Below are positions 1 through 5,399 of a DNA stretch of 5,399 bases, in pieces. The notes beneath the pieces were generated by a model that searched no databases, was not told the DNA's origin, and saw only the letters and a list, made by a program, of their open reading frames with translations. Numbering within the stretch: position 1 is the stretch's first letter; each line of letters begins with the position of its first letter. A program made the translations under genes and the position numbers. The DNA lies in assembly GCA_013202185.1 (NCBI GenBank), contig JABMSA010000104.1, forward strand, positions 1 through 5,399, read 5' to 3'. The stretch is from Planctomycetota bacterium (GTDB lineage: Bacteria > Planctomycetota > PUPC01 > JABMSA01).

Positions 1-1
1 G

Positions 2-3000
2 CCGCCGCCCGGCCACGGGCAGTCCGTGCAGACCTGGCTGGAATCGACCTCCGGCCCCGGCAACCGCCAGCACGTGGTGCTGGCCTTCAACCGCGAGGTG
101 CCCATCGGCAGCGCGGTGTATCCCGTGCCGCAGGAGAAGAACATCAGGGTCAAGCTGAGCTTCCTCAAGAAGGACGGCGTCTGGCCGCCGGACCCGGATA
201 AGCAATCGGAGTGGGTGCCCTTCGAGGAAAACGGCACGCACCCGTGGGACACCGTGCCCGCCCCGCCCAACACGGCCACGCGCGCGCTGCGCATCACCTT
301 CGTTAAAGGCGCCGACGACATTTTTTCGCAGATGGAAGACGCCCAGACGCCCACCGACGGGCTCGACGACCTCATCGACCCCGGCGGAACCGAATGGGCG
401 CCCGAGCAGGCCGAAGGGCAGAAATCGTGGAGCGGCAAGATCGAAGGCATGAAGCTGCTGCGGCGGCGGTACGTCAACGTGGCGCCGCGAGCCAAGATTC
501 GAGTCAACTCCGGCGTCGTCGAGAAGGACGGATCGTGGTACGCCGACCGCGACAAGGATCGCCCGCTGACCCCCGGAGACCCCGGCATATTCGTTCTCGA
601 GTGGGCTGAGCCCACCGAGGTACGCGGCCTGGCGCTCAAGGAGATCGACGGCAAGCTCACCGAGATCGATGTCTACACCGGTCCCGACGGCGAGGAGATC
701 GACATAGCCGCCACAAAGGGGTGGCGGAAGGCGGCCGAGCATCAGCAGAAGCTGCGTGACTACTACACCGGCGACAACTGCAACCCCAACTCGCGCTACC
801 TCGACGGCTACGTCGACCTTGGCCACGGCATCAAGACGCGCGCCGTGCGCCTGCGAGTGATCGAGCAGTGGACCACCAAGGAGCACAAGCCCACCGGTGT
901 GCGCTCCGACCGTGGCGGGCAGGTGCTCGACGCCACTCGCTGCCGAGTGTATGGCGTGACAGCGCTGCAGTATGTCGGCGGCGAGGTGCCGGTCGACCCG
1001 ATGACCACCGAGCGCATCGAAGTGGTCGATGCCGGGACCGGCAGGATCGAAAGTGAAACTTACATCGAGAAGCCGCGGGAGTTGGCGCTCGACCGCAACG
1101 GCCAACTGTGTGCCATTTCCGGCCACACGATCGTGAAGGTGGACCTGGCAGGCGGCGGGCATCGGCCGTTTGTCACCGACCTGATCGAACCCACGACGTT
1201 CGCGTTCGATTCCGCCGACAACCTCTACGTGTTCGACGGCGCCAAGGACCGCAAGGTGGTGCGCGTGTACGATCAGGACGGCAAGCACGTGCGCGATATC
1301 GGCACGCCCGGCGGCTACGTGGCAGGCCCCTGGACCGGCACGCGCTTCGGAAACGTCACCTCGATCACCATCGACGGCAACGACCAACTGTGGGTCGTGG
1401 AGTGCGGCTACCAGCCCAAGCGCATCAGCCTGTGGACGCTCGGCGGCAAGCTGAAGCGCGAGTTCCTGGGCAACACGCAATACGGCGGCGGCGGCGTGCT
1501 CGATCCCTACGACAAGCGCCGGCTCTTCTACCAGAACATGGAGTTCGAGCTCGACTGGAAGACCGGCGCCACCCGCCTCAAGAGCCTCACGTGGCTCGGA
1601 AACTCGCGCGCGGCCGAGGTGCCCGTGCACATAAACGACCGCTGCTACATGGTCACGCGCCCCTACGAAGGATCCAGAAACGAGCAGCCCTGCGGAATCG
1701 TCTATATCTACGAGAAAGGCCGCCTTCGCCGCGTGGCGGCCGTGGGCGGCGGCAACGGTTTCCCGCCGCGCAACAATCCCGCCGTCCGCAAGAAAATGGG
1801 AGACAAGGGCCTCACGGCGTTCTGGTTCACCTGGACCGACCGCAACGGCGACGAAGACGTCCAGGCCGACGAGGTGACCCTGTGGGAAACCGAGAACCCG
1901 GGAATCGGCATCGGGCTGTTCAACCGCGATCTCGGAATCCAGGCCGGCAATACGCGCTACGTGGTCAAGGAATTCCTGCCGAACGGCGCGCCGGTCTACG
2001 AGGCCAGGCACTTCCCGAAGGTGAAGGGCCGGGCGATCTACAAGCTCGACAACGGCACCTTCTTCCGCATGGCTCCGATGGACCCCAACGTTCCGCAGGC
2101 AGGCATCTCGTCCGACGGCAAATACCTGTGGACGTACCAGACGGAAGGCTCGGGGGTCCACTCCCTCTACAGGGCCAAGCCGATGCATCCCGGGCAGGTG
2201 GTGTCGGAGTTCTCGTGGATCGGTCACGAAACGGCGCACGCTGGCGACCTTGGCGAGTTTGTGGTGACCCACTCCAACGTCGGAGCGTGGAACATCTGGA
2301 CGGCCGACGGCCTCCTCGCCGGCCGCATCTTCCGTGACATCCGTGACCCGAAGGCGGCGGCCTGGAGCATGCGCGAGCATCAGCGCGGGCTGCGGCTCGA
2401 CGACGTCACCCCCGGCCAGGAACACTTCCAGGGCTACTTCTGCCGTACCTTCGAAGACGACAAGTACTACGTCGTCGCAGGTCACAACCACGCCAGCGTC
2501 GTCGAGGTGAGCGGCATCGACAAGTTCAGGCGCTTGCGCGGCACGATCACCGTCACGCCCGAAGGCCTCCGCACGGCGCAGGCGTGGGAACTCGACCGGC
2601 AGAACAAGCAGGTGTACGAGCGCGGCTCGGTAATCGACTGCTTCCGCAGCAAGAACCCGATAAGGATCGACGGCTCGTCCGGCGACTGGGAGCTTGCGAG
2701 CGCCGAGATCGAAGGACAGGCGCGGTTCCGCGTGACCTACGACGACAATTACCTCTTCCTCTGCTATGAAACGAGCCACATGGGCCCGATGAAAAACACA
2801 GGCGAGCAATGGGACCGCCTCTTCAAGACCGGCGCATCGGTTGACTTGCAGATGAGTGTGAACCCCAGCGCCGACGACGCCCGGCGCGGCCCGGTCGCGG
2901 GCGACTTCCGCCTGCTGATGACAAGAACGGGCAAGCGCTTCGCGGCGGTGATCTACCGCCCCGTGGTGCCCGGTACAGCACAGAGAGACGAATGGGAGGT

Positions 3001-3418
3001 GATCTCGCCCGTCTTTCGCGTGGCATTCGACCAGGTGAAGAAGCTCGACGACGTGCGCATGGCCTGCCGCGACGGAGACAATAATTACTGCTTCGAAGCG
3101 GCCGTGCCCCTGAAAACCATCGGCCTGAAGATCACGCCCGACTTGCGGCTGCGCTTCGACTGGGGCATCCTCGTCAGCGGCAAGGACGGCAACGAAGTGC
3201 TGCGGCGAGTGTACTGGTCGAACAAGGCGACGTCGATAGTCGCCGACGCGCCTTCCGAGGCGGCGCTCCATCCCGATCTGTGGGGCCACATCCGCTTCCA
3301 CGAAAAGGACACGGCCGCTCCCGACATCTTCGACCCCATGGCCGGACCAGACTCCGACACCGAGCCCGACGAGGACGTCACCGATTTCATCGATGATCTC
3401 GAAGAGGATTTGAAGTAG
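2..3418 (+). CDS. Large multi-domain beta-propeller / CBM9-like protein, 5' end outside window
   Basis: The reading frame is open to the left edge, so the N-terminus (and any signal peptide) is missing; 1138 residues are visible, numbered here from the codon at 2-4. Residues 1-105 look like the end of a discoidin-like beta-sandwich. Residues 195-325 look like a second galactose-binding-like fold (strands FVLEWAEPTEVRGLALKEID and TRAVRLRVIEQW). NHL-type propeller blades follow, with PRELALDRNGQL at 358, PTTFAFDSADNLYVFD at 397 and VTSITIDGNDQLWVVE at 452, and further blade-like sequence to about 880. A canonical 12-residue EF-hand-type calcium loop sits at 613-624 (D613, N615, D617, D619, E624). 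Residues 884-1098 resemble a CBM9-like domain, starting IRIDGSSGDWELA and ending in a W-x-N-x-x-T and P-x-L-W-G pattern. The tail is strongly acidic. Such proteins are generally extracellular glycan-binding or polysaccharide-related; no catalytic domain is recognisable, so no enzymatic role is assigned. The fold calls rest on pattern recognition. Confidence 0.85.
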   Translation, partial: PPPGHGQSVQTWLESTSGPGNRQHVVLAFNREVPIGSAVYPVPQEKNIRVKLSFLKKDGVWPPDPDKQSEWVPFEENGTHPWDTVPAPPNTATRALRITFVKGADDIFSQMEDAQTPTDGLDDLIDPGGTEWAPEQAEGQKSWSGKIEGMKLLRRRYVNVAPRAKIRVNSGVVEKDGSWYADRDKDRPLTPGDPGIFVLEWAEPTEVRGLALKEIDGKLTEIDVYTGPDGEEIDIAATKGWRKAAEHQQKLRDYYTGDNCNPNSRYLDGYVDLGHGIKTRAVRLRVIEQWTTKEHKPTGVRSDRGGQVLDATRCRVYGVTALQYVGGEVPVDPMTTERIEVVDAGTGRIESETYIEKPRELALDRNGQLCAISGHTIVKVDLAGGGHRPFVTDLIEPTTFAFDSADNLYVFDGAKDRKVVRVYDQDGKHVRDIGTPGGYVAGPWTGTRFGNVTSITIDGNDQLWVVECGYQPKRISLWTLGGKLKREFLGNTQYGGGGVLDPYDKRRLFYQNMEFELDWKTGATRLKSLTWLGNSRAAEVPVHINDRCYMVTRPYEGSRNEQPCGIVYIYEKGRLRRVAAVGGGNGFPPRNNPAVRKKMGDKGLTAFWFTWTDRNGDEDVQADEVTLWETENPGIGIGLFNRDLGIQAGNTRYVVKEFLPNGAPVYEARHFPKVKGRAIYKLDNGTFFRMAPMDPNVPQAGISSDGKYLWTYQTEGSGVHSLYRAKPMHPGQVVSEFSWIGHETAHAGDLGEFVVTHSNVGAWNIWTADGLLAGRIFRDIRDPKAAAWSMREHQRGLRLDDVTPGQEHFQGYFCRTFEDDKYYVVAGHNHASVVEVSGIDKFRRLRGTITVTPEGLRTAQAWELDRQNKQVYERGSVIDCFRSKNPIRIDGSSGDWELASAEIEGQARFRVTYDDNYLFLCYETSHMGPMKNTGEQWDRLFKTGASVDLQMSVNPSADDARRGPVAGDFRLLMTRTGKRFAAVIYRPVVPGTAQRDEWEVISPVFRVAFDQVKKLDDVRMACRDGDNNYCFEAAVPLKTIGLKITPDLRLRFDWGILVSGKDGNEVLRRVYWSNKATSIVADAPSEAALHPDLWGHIRFHEKDTAAPDIFDPMAGPDSDTEPDEDVTDFIDDLEEDLK

Positions 3419-3549
3419 CGCTCGGCCGCCCCTTCAAGGCTCGGCGCCTCCCCGATGACGCTCGGAACCGGATCGCAGCAAGCTACGCAGCCAAGGTAAC
3501 GTGGGTGGATCCCCGGCTGGGCGAGTTCCTCGATACCCTCGACCGAATA
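3419..3549. other. Intergenic stretch without recognisable gene
   Basis: This GC-rich sequence lies between the stop of the large gene and the left repeat copy. No convincing gene, strong terminator hairpin with a T-tract, or RNA gene is visible. The short CCTCGA motif occurs twice near 3528-3543. The sequence immediately left of the 61-base repeat core does not match what lies left of the other copy, so the shared unit begins sharply at 3550. Confidence 0.4.
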
Positions 3550-3643
3550 CCCGCTTCGTCTGAACTGCAGAAAACGCGATCCAAGTCGACCGTGCTCAAA
3601 TCGGAATGATATATTGGGATGATTGACCACGGAGCAGACGGAG
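3550..3643 (+). repeat. Left copy of dispersed direct repeat
   Basis: The core at 3550-3610 matches 5256-5316 at 57 of 61 positions, same orientation, 1706 bases apart. It starts CCCGCTTCGTCTGAACTGCA in both copies. After the shared AATGAT the left copy carries about 13 extra bases (ATATTGGGATGAT), and both copies then continue into CCACGGAG-nnn-ACGGAG (3627-3643 here). The two copies bracket the restriction-modification genes. Whether they were made by insertion of the cassette or are two members of a genome-wide intergenic repeat family cannot be decided from this window; the CCACGGAG part suggests the latter. Confidence 0.85.
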
Positions 3644-3704
3644 AAGAAAACTCTCGGATGATTCTGCACCCACGACCTCTCCGTGCGCTCCGTGTTCTCC
3701 GTGG
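3627..3704. repeat. Inverted CCACGGAG-type repeat arms
   Basis: The left arm 3627-3643 (CCACGGAGcagACGGAG) is mirrored by 3679-3704, whose reverse complement reads CCACGGAG-AAC-ACGGAG-CGC-ACGGAG. The arms match at 15 of 17 positions and are separated by about 35 bases, so the transcript could form a hairpin. Each arm has a 9-base period (ACGGAGnnn). Similar CCACGGAG arrays are common intergenic repeats in several environmental bacterial groups and often give rise to false short ORFs. The third member, in the right direct repeat at 5320-5336, confirms that the motif is repeated locally. Function is unknown. Confidence 0.75.
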
Positions 3705-3780
3705 TTGGGCGGCGATCATGGAGGCAACCCCGCGAACTATGGCTGGGACCGCAACTCCATGTTTCGCCGTCTGTTTATCG

Positions 3781-3809
3781 TTGAAAGCTGCACCGAAGAA
3801 AGCTAAAAT
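3781..3809 (+). promoter_or_regulatory. Sigma70-like promoter for the restriction-modification genes
   Basis: The -35 hexamer TTGAAA (3781-3786, 5 of 6 to TTGACA) and the -10 hexamer TAAAAT (3804-3809, 5 of 6 to TATAAT) are separated by exactly 17 bases. Transcription would start near 3816, about 30 bases before the ATG at 3847. The promoter falls directly upstream of the endonuclease gene in the less GC-rich segment, and it argues against starts further upstream in the same frame. No operator or controller-protein box was recognised and no controller gene is present. Confidence 0.6.
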
Positions 3810-3846
3810 ACCATGCAAAATCGGAACATGGGAGCACTGGCAAGTA

Positions 3847-4436
3847 ATGATAGAGAACCTACCAAAGTTCATCCGCCGCCGATATGAGATCCGGGAGTGG
3901 AAACACGCTTCAGCGATACTTGAGCGAGATTTCCCTGTAGAATGGCAAGACATTATTGATGTGCTAACGGATTTCCGGCTGCGGAAAAGTGATATCGTCT
4001 TGCCGGGTGGCAGGAAGAGCACAATCGCTACACAGATCGACAATGCCTTCATTGAGCGCGGATGGAGGGAGAGAGGGTTTGAGACAAAGGTGGTCGTTGA
4101 CCAAAACGAGTTTGAAAGCCCCACCCACAAGGTGGACTGTTTCAAGAACAAGGTTGCTATAGAAATCGAATGGAACAACAAGGATCCTTTTTTCGACAGG
4201 ACCTCAACAACTTCCGACTTCTTTTCGAGCTTCGAGCCATAAGCGTTGGGATCATAATTACCAGGAGCGATGAACTACAGGATATATTTGATTCACTTGG
4301 AAACGGAATCAAAAAGAAGTACGGTTCTTCTACAACACACATGAGCAAATTGCTTCCCAGACTGGAGGGGGGAGGCGGCGGTGGTTGTCCGGTCCTTGTC
4401 TTCGGAATAACGCGCAATCTGTTCGTGGAGGACTGA
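3847..4436 (+). pseudogene. BglII/BstYI-family type II restriction endonuclease, frameshifted
   Basis: Would cleave unmodified DNA at a specific palindromic site; recognition sequence unknown. From ATG 3847, residues 1-118 read in one frame and include D97, E106 and E108 (HKVD then AIEIEWNNKD). Their D-x8-E-x-E spacing equals the D84/E93/Q95 active site of BglII as I recall it. The frame then runs to a stop at 4242, giving a 131-residue product. The rest of the family sequence (DLNNFRLLFELRAI, GIIITRSDELQDIF, a six-glycine run, CPVLVFGI) continues in the -1 frame to TGA 4434-4436. Joining the frames gives about 196 residues, close to family size. The break lies between 4188 and 4201. Loss of one G at 4199-4200 would turn the expected FFDRDLNNF into what is seen; loss of one T from the T6 run is the alternative. 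The in-frame sequence upstream of 3847 is not family-like, and GGAG at 3831-3834 is a distant, weak ribosome site. The nuclease is probably inactive unless the frame is restored. Confidence 0.85.
4427..4431 (+). promoter_or_regulatory. Ribosome binding site of the methyltransferase
   Basis: GGAGG stands 7 bases before ATG 4439, an optimal spacing, and lies within the last codons of the endonuclease frame. It fixes the methyltransferase start at 4439 in preference to the in-frame TTG at 4385, which has no such site. It should also allow translation of the methyltransferase regardless of the frameshift upstream. Confidence 0.75.
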
Positions 4437-4438
4437 CC

Positions 4439-5113
4439 ATGTGTAAACCTCCAGTTGTCATGAGTGCCGCTGAACATCTCTTGTCACAAGGCTTCGGTGA
4501 ATTCGGTACGATCACCGCCGATCCTCCGTGGAGGTTCAACAATCGAACCGGCAAGATGGCGCCGGAACATAGGCGTCTTTCGCGGTACTCAACAATGTCT
4601 CTGCGCGAAATCAAGGAATTGCCGGTCGCGCAACTGGCACAGCCCAACAGCCACTTGTACCTGTGGGTTCCCAATGCGTTTATTCAGGAAGGTCTCGAAG
4701 TCATGAGGCGATGGGGCTTCACGTACAAGACCAACATTGTGTGGTTCAAGATCCGAAAAGACGGAGGCCCAGACAGAAGAGGGGTCGGTTTCTATTTCAG
4801 AAACGTCACCGAGTTAGTACTCTTCGGCACGCGGGGTCGGATTCGCACGCTGGCCCCGGGGCGAAGCATGCCTAACATCATCATGAGCCGCAAGAGAGAG
4901 CACTCCAGGAAACCCGAAGAAATCTACGACATCGTCGAGCAGTGCAGTCCTGGACCTCATCTCGAGCTTTTCGCCAGACACCCTCGCAAGGGCTGGACCC
5001 AATGGGGAGACGAGGCTGGAGAATCAAACTCGACGACTAACACTAATGGACTCGCCGGCGGAACCAAGAATTTATTCACTATGAGCAATAAACAGCTAGA
5101 CTTGCTCAAATAA
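4439..5113 (+). CDS. MT-A70-family adenine-N6 DNA methyltransferase (RM modification subunit)
   Basis: Transfers a methyl group from S-adenosylmethionine to adenine N6 in the recognition site, protecting host DNA from the partner nuclease. The 224-residue protein has the catalytic DPPW motif at residues 28-31 (ITADPPWRF). Other MT-A70 landmarks are SHLYLWVPNAF at 71-81, TNIVWFKIRK at 98-107, RNVTELVLFGTRGR at 121-134, RKREHSRKPEEIYDIVEQ at 151-168 and LELFARHPRKGWTQWGDE at 175-192. The family also includes the bacterial enzyme M.MunI and eukaryotic METTL3/IME4. All main blocks are present without interruption, so the enzyme looks functional. It starts two bases after the endonuclease stop, implying one transcript and translational coupling. 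About 32 residues beyond the usual W-G-[DN]-E end are rich in Ser, Thr, Asn and Gly and match nothing I recognise. The methylated base is inferred from the family; the site is unknown. Confidence 0.93.
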   Translation: MCKPPVVMSAAEHLLSQGFGEFGTITADPPWRFNNRTGKMAPEHRRLSRYSTMSLREIKELPVAQLAQPNSHLYLWVPNAFIQEGLEVMRRWGFTYKTNIVWFKIRKDGGPDRRGVGFYFRNVTELVLFGTRGRIRTLAPGRSMPNIIMSRKREHSRKPEEIYDIVEQCSPGPHLELFARHPRKGWTQWGDEAGESNSTTNTNGLAGGTKNLFTMSNKQLDLLK

Positions 5114-5140
5114 AGAACAAACGTGAATCCTGCAATGAAA

Positions 5141-5160
5141 GGAACAAGGCGCTTTGTTCT
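5141..5160 (+). terminator. Possible weak terminator hairpin after the methyltransferase
   Basis: GGAACAAG (5141-5148) pairs with CTTTGTTCT-side bases 5153-5160, with two G-U pairs, around the loop GCGC, starting 28 bases after the methyltransferase stop. Its position suits the end of the RM transcript. No T-tract follows (the next bases are ACAAACTGAG) and the stem is A/T-rich, so intrinsic termination is uncertain. Confidence 0.3.
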
Positions 5161-5198
5161 ACAAACTGAGTTGGAGTCGTTTCGGGCAGGTTCGCCGA

Positions 5199-5263
5199 GA
5201 AGAGGGCAGGCGAATTCGGCGGGCTCGGAAGCCCGTCGCGGATTCGCTCAGCATGCCCGCTTC
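5199..5263. repeat. 65-base imperfect palindromic element
   Basis: The segment can fold into one long hairpin. The outer stem pairs GAAG (5199-5202) with CTTC (5260-5263) and GGGCA (5204-5208) with TGCCC (5254-5258). The next stem pairs GCGAAT (5210-5215) with ATTCGC (5242-5247). A 9-bp inner stem (5217-5225 with 5230-5238, one G-U) closes on the loop CGGA at 5226-5229. Small bulges lie between the stems. The outer right arm overlaps the first 8 bases of the right direct repeat, so the palindrome may be the left part of a larger composite repeat that the 3550 copy has lost. It could act as a bidirectional terminator or as a REP-like or MITE-like element; no transposase is present. Confidence 0.7.
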
Positions 5264-5336
5264 GTCTGAACTGCAGCGAACGCGATCCAAGTCGACCGCG
5301 CTCAAACCGGAATGATTAACCACGGAGCGCACGGAG
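5256..5336 (+). repeat. Right copy of dispersed direct repeat
   Basis: Bases 5256-5316 match 3550-3610 at 57 of 61 positions, and the copy ends in CCACGGAG-CGC-ACGGAG (5320-5336), followed by a degenerate third unit, ACTGAG. It lacks the 13 extra bases found in the left copy. Together with that copy it brackets the RM genes in direct orientation, a geometry that would permit RecA-dependent deletion of the cassette. The sequence from 5346 to the right edge holds no feature I recognise. Confidence 0.85.
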
Positions 5337-5399
5337 AGCACTGAGCGGAGGAACCGGTCGCGCGATCATCGCTTGGCTGCAAAGCGACGGTGAAGGCGA

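Noticed and set aside
1108..2337. Long plus-strand open frame inside the large gene
   Set aside because: It is very rich in Arg, Pro and Ala, the usual shadow of a GC-rich gene read in another frame.
3409..3437. TTGAAG / CTTCAA inverted repeat around the stop of the large gene
   Set aside because: It has only six A/T-rich pairs, a 17-base loop and no T-tract, so it is not a credible terminator.
3085..3669. Minus-strand open frame overlapping the end of the large gene
   Set aside because: It is antisense to well-supported coding sequence and begins in the repeat; no family resemblance was seen.
3619..3846. Upstream extension of the nuclease reading frame
   Set aside because: It covers the inverted repeat and the promoter, is not family-like, and transcription should begin after it; ATG 3847 is preferred.
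3483..4181. Long open frame on the minus strand across the repeat and nuclease region
   Set aside because: It runs antisense through the nuclease gene and the repeat, and its sequence is explained by translation of the CCACGGAG-type repeat (SIPIYHSDL-like pattern) and of the antisense strand.
4367..4389. G-rich run coding for six glycines, considered as a phase-variable tract
   Set aside because: The glycines use mixed codons with only six consecutive Gs, and a glycine-rich loop before CPVLVFG fits the nuclease family.
5159..5341. Small minus-strand open frame at the right end
   Set aside because: It lies entirely in the palindrome and the direct repeat, with the false SVVNH pattern generated by the repeat.

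Overview
The window has two different characters. The first 3.4 kb is high-GC coding sequence for one very large, probably secreted, multi-domain beta-propeller and carbohydrate-binding protein. It has discoidin-like modules, NHL-like blades, an EF-hand loop and a C-terminal CBM9-like domain. Proteins of this build, and intergenic repeats based on CCACGGAG, are typical of Planctomycetes and related PVC or environmental lineages. The assignment to such an organism is an inference from style and not from a marker gene.

Layout: (1) 2-3418, 3' part of the large surface or extracellular protein, running in from the left. (2) 3419-3846, intergenic: an unexplained GC-rich stretch, the left copy of a dispersed repeat (3550-3643), inverted CCACGGAG-type arms (3627-3704) and a sigma70-like promoter (3781-3809). 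(3) 3847-4436, a BglII/BstYI-family type II restriction endonuclease gene carrying a one-base frameshift near 4188-4201. (4) 4439-5113, an intact MT-A70-family adenine DNA methyltransferase, two bases after the endonuclease stop and with its own strong Shine-Dalgarno. (5) 5114-5399, intergenic: a small hairpin after the methyltransferase, a 65-base palindromic element (5199-5263), and the right copy of the same dispersed repeat (5256-5336).

Genes 3 and 4 form a compact two-gene restriction-modification unit, apparently transcribed from one promoter. Its base composition is less GC-rich than the upstream gene, and it lies between two near-identical direct repeats (57 of 61 bases match in the core, copies 1706 bases apart). 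This is best read as a horizontally acquired RM cassette sitting between repeat copies. As sequenced, the nuclease reading frame is broken just after its catalytic residues while the methyltransferase is whole. Three explanations remain: a decayed nuclease leaving a solitary methyltransferase, a sequencing error, or (least likely but testable) programmed -1 frameshifting on the T TTT TTC heptamer at the break.
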